Shown: positions 8,888-16,517 of the stretch, one piece after another
Numbering within the stretch: position 1 is the stretch's first letter
How the letters are laid out: the number at the start of each line of letters is the position of its first letter
Source: Paraconexibacter algicola
GTDB taxonomy: Bacteria > Actinomycetota > Thermoleophilia > Solirubrobacterales > Solirubrobacteraceae
Direction: 5' to 3'
Assembly (NCBI RefSeq): GCF_003044185.1
Contig: NZ_PYYB01000004.1
Coordinates: forward strand, 62,001-126,000
Length of the DNA: 64,000 bases
Program-made: the position numbers and the translations under genes
The notes under the pieces: generated by a model
Databases searched by the model: none
What the model was told of the DNA's origin: nothing
Seen by the model: the letters and a program-made list of their open reading frames with translations, nothing else

Positions 8888-10842
8888 CGCAGACCCGCCC
8901 GCTGCGCGTCGAGCGCCCCGAAGTCGAAGCGGTAGAGGTTCAGGTTGTCCGACTGGCTCACCTTCAGCGTGAACGGCAGCCGCTCGTACTTGTCCAGGAA
9001 CTCCGGGGACGGCGGCTCGGTCCGGATCTGCGCGAGCGGCTCGTCCGGCTCGAAGTACACGCCGATCCGCGGGGTGAACAGTCCCATCTGCCGGTCGACG
9101 ACGAGGAACTTCCACTCCGAGCCCTTCAGCTGGTTGAGCAGCGCGTCGGTCGGGAACGGGTCGAAGTACATCTGCCAGACCGGGAAGCCCGCGGACGGCC
9201 GCGAGGTGGACTGGCGGCCGATCGTGCCGGTCAGCAGCGTCGTGTACCGGTCGCCGACGACCCGGTTCCCCGGCCCGTAGGTGTCGTCGAGGTTGCGGGA
9301 GAAGTCGACGAGCTCGGGCGTGACCGAGCGCGTGTCCGACCCGTACACGTACGGTCCCGGGAAGCGGTAGGTCTCGTTGAGCCCGATGGCGGTGTTGCCG
9401 ATCACGCTGGCGGTGAACGCGGCGCCGAGCGCGGCGCCGACGACCAGCGGCCGTGGCCGTCGCCGTCGGCCCGGCGGGCCCGGGGGGCGGCCGGGGCGGC
9501 GACGGTGACGGTCCCACAGGTGCACGACCGCCGGGGACACGAGCACGACCAGCCCGATGTAGCTCGTGGCCCAGCTGCGCCGCGCGCCCTCGTTGCCCGC
9601 CACCGACAGCAGCAGCGGGAACGACGGCAGGTACAGCAGCCCGAGGCCGACGAACGTCAGGTGCATGTCGTCGAGCCGCTCGCGCCGGCGACGGATCGCC
9701 TGCCAGACGAGCCACAGCCCGCCGAGGGTGGCGACGAGCGCGATCGGCGCGACGAGGAAGCCGAGCACGCGCTCGTAGGTCGGCAGCGTGCTCTGCGCGA
9801 ACAGCTCCCGGCCCTCCTTGTTGCGGCTGGCGATGTCGAACAGCTGGCTGAAGCCCTGCGTGATCCGCGGCTCGAGGTACTGCTTGACCAGCGGGGCGCG
9901 GACGACACCCCAGAAGACGCACGCGCTGGTGGCCACGACGAACAGGGCGAAGGTCAGCCGCACGGGCGGCCATGCCGCGCGGCCCCGCAGCGCGCGGACC
10001 GCGCCGACCACGGTGACGCCGAGCAGCAGCATGCAGAGCACGTACGCGGTCAGGTGGTGGGTGACGACGAGCCCGCCGCCGATCGTGATCGCCAGGCCGC
10101 ACCAGCCCAGGCACGCGCCCCGGTCCCCGATCGAGCGGCGGGCGCGGTCCACGCACACCAGCGTCCAGAACAGCAGCGGCAGCGACAGGCTCTCGTAGGA
10201 GAACTGGGCGTCGAAGTACAGGTAGCTGGCGTTGACGGTGTAGAGGAACCCGGCGAGCGCCCCGATCCGCGAGGACCCGCTCACGCTCTCGGCCAGGAGG
10301 AACAGGCCGACGAGCCCGAACGCGTGCAGCAGCCCGATGAGCAGCGCGATCGTCGCGGGCTGCCCGATCCCGGAGACCTCCTGGAGCGTCGCGGTGATGC
10401 TGTGCAGGCCGGGGAAGGACTGGACGATCTGGATCAGCGGGTTGAGGTCGCCGAGGCGGCCGTTGTCGGTGATCAGCTGCACCTGCCGGGCGTGCGCGAA
10501 CTCGTCGTGGAAGACGATCCCGCTGGTCTCCCGCAGGAACTTCGGGACGTAGAGGACGAGCCCCGTGGCGATGACGAGCAGGAGCCGCTCGTCGCGGCCG
10601 GGGGCGGGGGAGAGCAGCCGCGCGCCGACCGGCAGCAGGACCGACAGCATGCCGAGCCAGAAGACCGAGTAGTGCAGCTGGTCGTCCGCAGGGCTCGTCG
10701 CCGCGATCGAGTACGACCAGGCCATGAGCGCGGGGGCGACCACGAAGCTCGCCCAGGTCAGGCGGCGCGGCCAGCGGCGCGCCTCGCCGCCGTCCTGCTC
10801 GGGGATCGGGGGGATCGTCGGCTGGTCGACGGTCAGGGCCAT
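8884..10842 (-). CDS. large polytopic membrane protein, probable GT-C glycosyltransferase
   Basis: 652 residues with about 12 hydrophobic helices and a C-terminal extracytoplasmic domain of ~180 residues. The first large loop after helix 2 or 3 contains SGIVFHDEFAHARQVQL. An acidic pair in that position is the catalytic signature of GT-C enzymes that use polyprenyl-phosphate sugars outside the membrane. LHSITATLQEVSG and THHLTAYVL are further loop motifs. The ATG directly follows the stop of the lipoprotein gene (TGAATG), giving tight coupling. The assignment rests on topology and the DE loop only; an oligosaccharide ligase or unknown transporter is possible. Confidence 0.6.
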   Translation of the reverse strand: MALTVDQPTIPPIPEQDGGEARRWPRRLTWASFVVAPALMAWSYSIAATSPADDQLHYSVFWLGMLSVLLPVGARLLSPAPGRDERLLLVIATGLVLYVPKFLRETSGIVFHDEFAHARQVQLITDNGRLGDLNPLIQIVQSFPGLHSITATLQEVSGIGQPATIALLIGLLHAFGLVGLFLLAESVSGSSRIGALAGFLYTVNASYLYFDAQFSYESLSLPLLFWTLVCVDRARRSIGDRGACLGWCGLAITIGGGLVVTHHLTAYVLCMLLLGVTVVGAVRALRGRAAWPPVRLTFALFVVATSACVFWGVVRAPLVKQYLEPRITQGFSQLFDIASRNKEGRELFAQSTLPTYERVLGFLVAPIALVATLGGLWLVWQAIRRRRERLDDMHLTFVGLGLLYLPSFPLLLSVAGNEGARRSWATSYIGLVVLVSPAVVHLWDRHRRRPGRPPGPPGRRRRPRPLVVGAALGAAFTASVIGNTAIGLNETYRFPGPYVYGSDTRSVTPELVDFSRNLDDTYGPGNRVVGDRYTTLLTGTIGRQSTSRPSAGFPVWQMYFDPFPTDALLNQLKGSEWKFLVVDRQMGLFTPRIGVYFEPDEPLAQIRTEPPSPEFLDKYERLPFTLKVSQSDNLNLYRFDFGALDAQRAGLR

Positions 10843-11721
10843 TCAGGCGTCGTCCTCGGAGTCGATGAGTCGGTCGACCGTCGCCCAGAAGGTGCGCCGG
10901 GCGACGGGGTCGGTCTGGATCGGGCCGGTGTGCTCGGAGATCCGCGGATCGGTGATCACGCGCAGCCGGCCGGTCGGCCCGGCGGCGCGCACGAGCGTCC
11001 GCGCGACGGTCCGCGTCTCGGGGCTGTCGTCGGCGCCGGCGAGCGCCAGCAGCGGCGTGCCGGGCGCGAGCCGCCGGCCGGCGGGGGCGGGCAGCCGCAC
11101 GGCGCCCTCGTCGGTGAGCAGCGGCCGCACGGTGCGGCTGGGGTAGGCGGCGACGACCCCGGCGGCCCGTGGCAGGGTGAGCGGGCCGGCGCTCGCGGCG
11201 ATGTCCGCGGCGAGCGCGCCGCCCGCGCCGTAGCCGAGGTAGAAGGCGCGGCGCGGGCTGACCCCGAGGAGCTCGAGCGCGTTGCGGATGCCGGTGGCGG
11301 CCTGCGGCAGCGCCCGCGACGGCCGGTCGCCCTGACCGGTCTGGTAGAGCGGGAACACGACGGTCCGGCCGGCGGCGACGAGGTGCGCGATCCACGGGCC
11401 GTGGGTCGTCGGGTCGGTCGCGCCCCAGTCGTGCACGAACACGACGGGCGGACCGGTCGGACGCCCCGCCCCGGGACGGGTGAAGACCCAGGCGTTGCCG
11501 TCGAGCGGACCGACGAGCCGCGCGCGCAGCGGCACGACCGGCCCGTAGCCGAGGGCGACGTCGATCGTGCGGTCGTCGGACACGGTCGGGCCCGACGGGC
11601 CGTCGTCGCCACCGCACGCGGCGAGCGTCAGCGCGGCCAGCACGGCGCAGAGCGCGGCTTGACCGGTCCGCTTGAATCCGTGCCCATGCGCCGGATCCTG
11701 CAGATGGTGACCCTCCGCCAC
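10843..11721 (-). CDS. lipoprotein of the alpha/beta-hydrolase fold
   Basis: The start is uncertain. The sequence FKRTGQAALCAVLAALTLAAC looks like a lipoprotein signal ending in the lipobox LAAC. The only in-frame start before its KR charge is the GTG at 11721 (292 residues), which overlaps the divergent gene. An internal GTG at 11643 gives 266 residues but deletes most of the signal. The body has VVFVHDWGATDP (oxyanion loop), YLGYGAGGALAADIA in the nucleophile-elbow position, and LLALAGADDSPETR (acid region). The elbow reads G-Y-G-A-G, so the usual Ser is replaced by Gly and catalysis may be lost or different. It leads the five-gene operon with the GT-C-like protein. Confidence 0.62.
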   Translation of the reverse strand: MAEGHHLQDPAHGHGFKRTGQAALCAVLAALTLAACGGDDGPSGPTVSDDRTIDVALGYGPVVPLRARLVGPLDGNAWVFTRPGAGRPTGPPVVFVHDWGATDPTTHGPWIAHLVAAGRTVVFPLYQTGQGDRPSRALPQAATGIRNALELLGVSPRRAFYLGYGAGGALAADIAASAGPLTLPRAAGVVAAYPSRTVRPLLTDEGAVRLPAPAGRRLAPGTPLLALAGADDSPETRTVARTLVRAAGPTGRLRVITDPRISEHTGPIQTDPVARRTFWATVDRLIDSEDDA

Positions 11722-12297
11722 GTGGCCGGCCTGCTGCGCTGGGCGGGCTGGTGGGTGCGCAACCCGCGTCAGCGCTGGCCGCTGTTCTGGATCGACCACG
11801 GGGCGCTCATCCAGATCGGCCCGCACGGCCGGCTGGAGATCGGTCGCGGCGTCGTCATCCACCCCGACGTGACGCTGCACGTCCACGGGCACCTGCGCCT
11901 GGCGGACAACGTGATCCTCGGCCGCGGCGTCTACCTCGACGCCAGCGAGCGCATCGAGGTCGGGGAGGCGTCGGGCCTGGCCGAGTGGGCGTCCGTGCAC
12001 GACGGTCAGCACCGGGCGGGCCTGGACGACACCCCGTTCCTGCAGCGGCCGTGGGACAGCGCGCCCGTGGTCATCGGACGCAACGTGTGGGTCGGCGCGA
12101 AGGCGACGATCCAGGCGGGCGTGACCATCGGCGACCACAGCGTCGTCGGCTCCAACGCGGTCGTGACCCGGGACGTCCCGGCGGCCACGATCGTCGCCGG
12201 CGTGCCCGCCAAGCCGATCGGCGAGGTCACGGCCGAGACCCAGCTGGGCCGCGCGACCCGGGCGCGCGGGGACGGTCACGGCGCGAGCGCCCGGTAG
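11686..12297 (+). CDS. LbH O-acyltransferase (WbbJ/maltose-acetyltransferase-like)
   Basis: 203 residues. ATG 11686 is chosen; GTG 11680 and ATG 11704 are alternatives in frame. Hexapeptide repeats run from IGPHGRLEIGRGVVIHPDVTLH to the end, with the loop SVHDGQHR carrying the catalytic-type His. The closing run APVVIGRNVWVGAKATIQAGVTIGDHSVVGSNAVVTRDVP is typical of sugar O-acetyltransferases. The N-terminal amphipathic helix (LLRWAGWWVRNPRQRWPLFW) suggests contact with the membrane. It is a single plus-strand gene between two minus operons, and its last 22 bases overlap the end of the convergent PslG-like gene. Confidence 0.82.
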   Translation: MRRILQMVTLRHVAGLLRWAGWWVRNPRQRWPLFWIDHGALIQIGPHGRLEIGRGVVIHPDVTLHVHGHLRLADNVILGRGVYLDASERIEVGEASGLAEWASVHDGQHRAGLDDTPFLQRPWDSAPVVIGRNVWVGAKATIQAGVTIGDHSVVGSNAVVTRDVPAATIVAGVPAKPIGEVTAETQLGRATRARGDGHGASAR

Positions 12298-13730
12298 GCG
12301 GTCCCGGCGGGCTTCAGGCGCCCGTCGGCGTGCAGCAGGCCGAACGCGGACTCCACCGACGAGGCCGCGATGTCGGTGCGGTCCCGCAGCGCGTACCAGA
12401 ACGCCGGACCGGCCCAGGCGCGACCGCGCAGGGCCGCGTACAGGTCGGTGACGAGCTGCGCCTGCCGGGCCTCGCCGACGCCGTCGGGTGATCCGGTGGC
12501 CGCGCCCGACCCGCGGTCCGGCGCCCCGTACTCGGTGATCCACAGCGGCTTGGACTCCTGGTCGGCGAGCCGCAGCAGCGCGAGGATCCCGTCGAGCGGC
12601 CGCTCGATCAGCCGCCAGGCGTTGCGGGTGCTGTCGTCGGGGTCCAGCGGCGAGACCGGGAACGTGTACGGGTGCAGGCCGATCGCGTCGGTCTGCGGCA
12701 CCACGCCGCTGACGAGCATCTGCTCGAGGAACACGTTCGCGGGCAGGCTCGTCGAGTCGAAGTCGACGCGGGCCAGGCCGCCGCTGATCACGACCGCGCG
12801 CGGCTGGACCGCGTGGATCGTGATCGAGGTCAGGCGCAGCAGCCGCGCGTAGGAGGCCGGGTCGACCGCGGGGGCCCAGAACAGCGCGAAGTTGGGCTCG
12901 TTCCAGACCTCCCAGTGGCGCACGCCGTAGGGGGCGTAGCGGGCGACCGTGCGCGCGGCGAACGCGGCGAACCGCACCGGATCGCGCGGGTAGCTCGTGC
13001 CCTCGGGGGAGGCCCAGCGCGGGGCGGCGGTGAGGAGGCCCAGCGTGCCGATCCGGCGGGCGGTGGTCCCGCGGACGGCGGCGTCGAGCGCCGTCCAGCG
13101 GCGCACGCCGGGGCGCGCCTCGACCTTCGGCCAGTCCATCGGCACGCGCAGGAACCCGGCGCCGAGCGACCGCACCGCGTTGAGGTCGGCGGCCATCCGG
13201 GCCGGGGACTCCTGCAGGAAGGTCGCCGGGACGGCGATGCCCTTCGTCGTCGCGGACGGCCGGGCCGGGACCGTGAGCCGGGGCGGGCGGTCCGGGCAGC
13301 GTGCCGCGTCGCGCAGCAGCGTGACGCGGTCCACGGCCACCGGCGTGCGGCGGGTGGTGAACGCGGCGACCGTGACCGTGGTGGGACGACAGGTCGCCAC
13401 GGCGCGGACCGCGGCGGGCGGCAGTGCGACGCCGGACGGGTGGCCGCCGGCCGCGGCGGGGATGGCGGTCCGCGTCGCGACCCAGCTGCGGGTCCCCTGG
13501 CGGACGGTGACGCGCACGCCGACGAGCGCGCCGCGCTCGGCGATGTAGACGAACCGGACCGCGCGGCCGGCCACGAGGTCGCGCATGCTCGTCGTCGCGA
13601 CGACGATCTCGGCGTGCGCGGACGGGAACGCGACCATGCGCGTGGGGACGGCGGCCGTCACGGGCGCGGGAACGCAGAGCGGCGCCAGCGCCACCGCGCA
13701 GGCGGCGAGGAGGGACCGGCGGGCGATCAC
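12276..13730 (-). CDS. secreted PslG-like glycoside hydrolase (GH39-type), copy 2
   Basis: 484 residues, GTG start overlapping the upstream GT4 stop. It has a signal peptide (MIARRSLLAACAVALAPLC) and a ~120-residue N-terminal beta-rich domain with two Cys (CRP...ARCPDRP), like that of copy 1. The barrel carries HWEVWNEPN (acid/base Glu278), LHPYTFP and LWITEYGAP (nucleophile Glu400). Copies 1 and 2 share domain order and motif context, so they are paralogues. It is the last gene of an operon with a GT2 and a GT4, so its natural substrate is probably the glycan those enzymes build. Confidence 0.83.
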   Translation of the reverse strand: MIARRSLLAACAVALAPLCVPAPVTAAVPTRMVAFPSAHAEIVVATTSMRDLVAGRAVRFVYIAERGALVGVRVTVRQGTRSWVATRTAIPAAAGGHPSGVALPPAAVRAVATCRPTTVTVAAFTTRRTPVAVDRVTLLRDAARCPDRPPRLTVPARPSATTKGIAVPATFLQESPARMAADLNAVRSLGAGFLRVPMDWPKVEARPGVRRWTALDAAVRGTTARRIGTLGLLTAAPRWASPEGTSYPRDPVRFAAFAARTVARYAPYGVRHWEVWNEPNFALFWAPAVDPASYARLLRLTSITIHAVQPRAVVISGGLARVDFDSTSLPANVFLEQMLVSGVVPQTDAIGLHPYTFPVSPLDPDDSTRNAWRLIERPLDGILALLRLADQESKPLWITEYGAPDRGSGAATGSPDGVGEARQAQLVTDLYAALRGRAWAGPAFWYALRDRTDIAASSVESAFGLLHADGRLKPAGTAYRALAP

Positions 13731-14896
13731 GAGGCGCGCACGCGGGACGGGGATGCGAGCTCCTCGCGATAGATCGACACGACGCGCTGCACCGCGTCGG
13801 TCCAGGTCGGGACGGGCTGCGGTGCGGTCACCCGCTCCAGTCCGGCGCTCGCCTCGATGACGCGCGCCAGCGCGGGGACGTCGGGGCGGGCGGGGACGAG
13901 CACGACGGTCCCGGGCAGCAGGCGGTCGAGCATCTCGCGGTGCGCGGGGATGTCGGAGGCGACGATCCGCGCCCCGGCACCGGCGGCCTCGTAGGCGGCG
14001 ATGTTGAACGCCTCGTTGGTGGACAGCGTCACGTACACCGCCGCCGCCCGCTGCCAGCGCTGCAGCTCCTCGACCGGCAGGATCCCGGTGAGCAGGACGC
14101 GCTCCTGGACCCCGAGCCGGGCGGCGAGCTCGCGCAGCGTCGCGAGGTGCGGGCCGTCCCCGGTGACGACGACGCGGTAGTCGTCCCCGAGCTCCGCGGC
14201 GGCGGCGACGAGGTGGTCGACGCCCTTGTAGGCCTCGAGCCGGCCGCTACACAGCACGACGGTCTCGCGGCTGGTCATCGGCGGGGTGAACGCGGACGGC
14301 GGATCGACGCCGTTGGGGACGACGTGGATCTTCGAGCCGGTGCTCGGGAAGTGCCGGCGCACGCGCGCGGCCTCCGCCTCGGAGACGCAGAGGATCGCGT
14401 CGGCGCGCCGCATGATCCCGTGCCCCGCCGGCCGGTACACGCGATGCAGGTAGCGGCGCACGAGCGAGTGCCCGGTGCCGTGGTAGTGCGGCGTGAAGAC
14501 CGTGACCGGGCCGCGGATCCGCGACGCGGCGAGCGCCGGGAGGGCGTGGTACCCGTGGCTGTGGACGATCCCGAAGTCGCGGCCGTGCGCGCGCAGCCAG
14601 GCGTGCAGGTCGCGCGAGTACCGGTAGGCCGGGCGGGCGACGGTCAGCGGGAAGCGGTGGACGGTCACCCCGTCGAGGTGCTCCACGCGCGGCTCCTCGT
14701 CCCCGGGGTCCCCGAACGTCGCGACGACGACCTCGCAGCCGGTGCCGGTGACGATCCCGCGGGCGAGCTGGGCGACGTGGTGCTCGATGCCGCCGAGGTC
14801 CGGCGGGTAGCCGGGGGTGACCAGCAGGATCCGCTCGGACAGGTCGGTGGCGACCGTCCGGTCGAGCTCGACGGTGGCGTCCAGGGCCGGCCTCAC
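13727..14896 (-). CDS. glycosyltransferase family 4
   Basis: 389 residues, GTG start overlapping the GT2 stop (GTGA). It has the Gly-rich loop LLVTPGYPPDLGGIEHHV at the start and VVLCSGRLEAYKGVDHLV at the beginning of the donor domain. The EX7E position reads NEAFNIAAYEAAGAG, the normal acidic pair. ILCVSEAEAARVRRHFP is the inter-domain 'S-x-x' segment. This profile fits a retaining mannosyl- or glucosyl-type transferase acting on a lipid-linked acceptor in the cytoplasm. It is the middle gene of the three-gene minus operon. Confidence 0.9.
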   Translation of the reverse strand: MRPALDATVELDRTVATDLSERILLVTPGYPPDLGGIEHHVAQLARGIVTGTGCEVVVATFGDPGDEEPRVEHLDGVTVHRFPLTVARPAYRYSRDLHAWLRAHGRDFGIVHSHGYHALPALAASRIRGPVTVFTPHYHGTGHSLVRRYLHRVYRPAGHGIMRRADAILCVSEAEAARVRRHFPSTGSKIHVVPNGVDPPSAFTPPMTSRETVVLCSGRLEAYKGVDHLVAAAAELGDDYRVVVTGDGPHLATLRELAARLGVQERVLLTGILPVEELQRWQRAAAVYVTLSTNEAFNIAAYEAAGAGARIVASDIPAHREMLDRLLPGTVVLVPARPDVPALARVIEASAGLERVTAPQPVPTWTDAVQRVVSIYREELASPSRVRAS

Positions 14897-15666
14897 GCGG
14901 CAGCGGCCTCGGCCGGGACCCGCTGCCGTTCGCGGAAGATCGTGCCGAGCACCCGGAACCCGTCGCGGACCGCGCGCAGGTTGCTCGACCCGTGCAGGCG
15001 CCCGAACTCGAAGCTCGGCACCTCGACGACGTTCAGGCCTGCGCGTTGGATGCGGATGTTGATGAGCGTCTCGACCTCGAAGCCGTCGCAGTCGACGTCG
15101 AGCGCGGGCAGGCATCGCGTCCAGAACGCGTTGTAGCCGTAGCAGAGGTCCGTGTACCGGGTGCCGTGCACGCGGTTGGTGAGTCCGGAGAGCGCGAGGT
15201 TCCCCGCCCGACGGATCGGGGTGATGTCGATCGAGCCGCCCCCGTGCGCGAACCGCGTGCCCTTCGCGAAGTCCGCGCCGTACAGCAGCGCCTCGACGAA
15301 CCGGGGGATCTCCGCCCCGTCGGCGGAGCCGTCGGCGTCGAGCATCACGATGATGTCCCCGGTGGCCGCCGCGAACCCGGCGGCGAGCGCGGCCCCCTTG
15401 CCACGGCGCTGCTCGTCGACCACGACGACGTCGGGACGCAGGCGGCGCGCGACCTCGACGGTGTCGTCGGTGGAGTGCCCGTCGACGACGATCACCTCGT
15501 GCACCTTCGGCAGGCGCGACAGGACGTGCGGCAGGTTCTCCGCCTCGTTGAGGGTCGGGATGATCACGCTGACGCGGACGGGGTCCTCGATCGTCGTCCG
15601 GCCGGTGATGGATGGACGCAGGCGCGGCTGACCGCCCACGTCCGTGGTGCGTGTGCTGCTGATCAT
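14893..15666 (-). CDS. glycosyltransferase family 2, polyprenol-phosphate-sugar synthase-like
   Basis: 257 residues from the ATG at 15666. This start is preceded at 7 bases by GGAGGG, one of the few good Shine-Dalgarno sites in the window, which argues against longer upstream starts. Motifs are VSVIIPTLNEAENL, IIVVDGHSTDDT-type VIVVDGHSTDDTVEV, and the DxD-like MLDADGSADG. No C-terminal membrane helices are present, unlike DpgS/Dpm with GtrA fusions. It resembles the short DPM1-like GT2s that make polyprenyl-phosphate sugars, donors for GT-C enzymes such as the one at 8884. Its start codon overlaps the stop of a 29-codon leader ORF. Confidence 0.87.
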   Translation of the reverse strand: MISSTRTTDVGGQPRLRPSITGRTTIEDPVRVSVIIPTLNEAENLPHVLSRLPKVHEVIVVDGHSTDDTVEVARRLRPDVVVVDEQRRGKGAALAAGFAAATGDIIVMLDADGSADGAEIPRFVEALLYGADFAKGTRFAHGGGSIDITPIRRAGNLALSGLTNRVHGTRYTDLCYGYNAFWTRCLPALDVDCDGFEVETLINIRIQRAGLNVVEVPSFEFGRLHGSSNLRAVRDGFRVLGTIFRERQRVPAEAAAA

Positions 15667-15752
15667 GGAGTGCCCTCCGGGCAGATCTCGGTCGCTGATG
15701 CCCCGGCTGGAACGGTCTGGACACGCCGGGCACGACGATTGAAGCGCGCCAT
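15663..15752 (-). CDS. possible leader peptide upstream of the GT2 operon
   Basis: A 29-codon ORF (starts MARFNRRARRV, ends ICPEGTP). Its TGA overlaps the ATG of the GT2 gene by ATGA, and it has its own GGGAGA about 9 bases upstream of its ATG. The operon's Shine-Dalgarno lies inside this ORF. Translation of the leader would therefore cross and unfold the region that controls the GT2. It may be a translational-coupling or attenuation leader. No known leader family is recognised; chance occurrence in GC-rich DNA is possible. Confidence 0.35.
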   Translation of the reverse strand: MARFNRRARRVQTVPAGASATEICPEGTP

Positions 15753-15884
15753 GACGGGGATCTCCCGGCCTGCCTGCACAGACCCGGGTGGCCCCGCGGT
15801 CGAACATCCGTCCGCGTCCCGTCCGACGTGCGGTCCACCGGGGACGGACGGGGCGGCCGGGCGGGCCGGTACCGTGCTGCCCGC

Positions 15885-15957
15885 GGGCCGGTAGCTCAAT
15901 GGTCAGAGCAGCGGACTCATAATCCGTCAGATCCTGGTTCGAGTCCAGGCCGGCCTA
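15885..15957 (+). tRNA. tRNA with CAT anticodon (tRNA-Met, or tRNA-Ile2)
   Basis: A complete cloverleaf can be drawn by hand. The acceptor stem is GGGCCGG/CCGGCCT (first pair G-U), the D stem GCTC/GAGC, and the anticodon stem GCGGA/TCCGT with loop CTCATAA (anticodon CAT at 15918-15920). The variable loop has 5 bases, and the T stem CCTGG/CCAGG has the loop TTCGAGT. The 3' CCA is not encoded. The first base pair is not the mismatch typical of initiator tRNA, so it is elongator Met or the lysidine-modified Ile2 species, which cannot be told apart with certainty here. Confidence 0.93.
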
Positions 15958-15983
15958 CTGGTGAAGGACCGCTGACTCGTAGG

Positions 15984-15996
15984 CGGAACGTTTCCG
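15984..15996 (+). terminator. weak hairpin after the tRNA
   Basis: CGGAA-CGT-TTCCG is a perfect 5-bp hairpin 27 bases after the tRNA, followed 10 bases later by a short pyrimidine run (CCTTTCT). It could mark the end of the tRNA transcript. The stem is short, so this is tentative. Confidence 0.3.
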
Positions 15997-16092
15997 GGCC
16001 GGATGCCTTTCTGATCGATGCGACGCGCGCTCCCCGAGATGCTCTAGCCCTCACCGCCGTGGTGGGGGCGGGGCCCACCCAAGGAGCGCCTC

Positions 16093-16362
16093 TTGCGCCG
16101 CACGCGCCCCCGCCGCCGGTTCCACACCGACCGCATCGTCCTGGCACGTCGTGCCCGGTATCTGCGCGTCGTGGGCTGCGGCCCCGACCGCCTCGACCCC
16201 GCGATTCGTCGCCGCCTGAGCCACGGGGCGCTGGCGAACACGACCCCGTGGGACTGCGGGACCGCCGCATGCGGGATCTGCCGCGACCCCACGACCGCCG
16301 GCCAGCGCCGTCGGCGCGCCGAGCGCAGCTGGCGCGACGACTGGGGCATGGAGCGCTGGTGA
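16093..16362 (+). CDS. small Arg/Cys-rich protein, possible zinc-binding, unknown function
   Basis: 89 residues from a TTG start, supported by AAGGAG 6 bases upstream, a strong SD for this genome. The first half is highly basic ([26 protein letters not shown]). The second half has WDCGTAACGIC, a C-x4-C-x2-C knot that could bind zinc with the upstream His. Small proteins of this layout (basic helix, then a Cys knot near the C-terminus) are frequent and unannotated in bacteria and phages. A 6-bp hairpin GGTGGG/CCCACC (16061-16079) lies just before the SD. The gene sits next to a tRNA, a common integration target, but no integrase is visible. Confidence 0.6.
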   Translation: MRRTRPRRRFHTDRIVLARRARYLRVVGCGPDRLDPAIRRRLSHGALANTTPWDCGTAACGICRDPTTAGQRRRRAERSWRDDWGMERW

Positions 16363-16448
16363 TCGACCCGGCTTCTCCTCGAGGCCGCATGCTGCGCCAC
16401 GACATCGTCGGGTTCGTGCGCACTCGAGCGTCAGGGGCGAGCGGCGCG

Positions 16449-16470
16449 GCGCGGTCCGGCTGAACCGCGC
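16449..16470. terminator. 7-bp hairpin after the small ORF
   Basis: GCGCGGT and ACCGCGC form a 7-bp stem with an 8-base loop, 86 bases after the small Cys-rich gene and 12 bases before an operator-like palindrome. There is no T run, which is usual for terminator candidates in very GC-rich genomes. Confidence 0.35.
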
Positions 16471-16481
16471 CACACTATCCA

Positions 16482-16497
16482 CGAACAGGCATGTTCG
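16482..16497. promoter_or_regulatory. operator-like palindrome upstream of the CocE/X-Pro hydrolase
   Basis: CGAACAGGCATGTTCG is a perfect inverted repeat (6-base arms CGAACA/TGTTCG, 4-base spacer) 9 bases upstream of the TAGGCT -10 hexamer. A dimeric repressor or activator bound here would cover the -35 region. It resembles the actinobacterial LexA box, but the GAAC-GTTC spacing is 6 rather than 4, so another regulator is more likely. Confidence 0.45.
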
Positions 16498-16505
16498 CCA
16501 TCGGG

Positions 16506-16511
16506 TAGGCT
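16506..16511 (+). promoter_or_regulatory. -10 element TAGGCT of a leaderless promoter
   Basis: TAGGCT lies 6 bases before the ATG at 16518. That distance puts the transcription start at or within a base or two of the start codon. Confidence 0.55.
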
Positions 16512-16517
16512 CGCCGC

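Noticed and set aside
8033-11617. A 1194-residue reading frame spanning three genes on the minus strand
   Set aside because: Only its last 284 codons form a coherent membrane protein; the rest is the shadow frame of the GT-C-like and lipoprotein genes, as shown by their motifs and start/stop overlaps.
15663-15807. Upstream-extended start for the GT2 (304-residue form)
   Set aside because: The extra 47 residues have no motif, and the internal ATG at 15666 has a strong Shine-Dalgarno.
15885-15957. Initiator tRNA-fMet
   Set aside because: The first acceptor pair is G-U rather than a mismatch, and the anticodon stem lacks the run of three G-C pairs of initiators.
16482-16497. LexA (SOS) box upstream of the CocE-like gene
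   Set aside because: The actinobacterial consensus needs 4 bases between GAAC and GTTC; here there are 6, and the downstream gene has no link to DNA repair.
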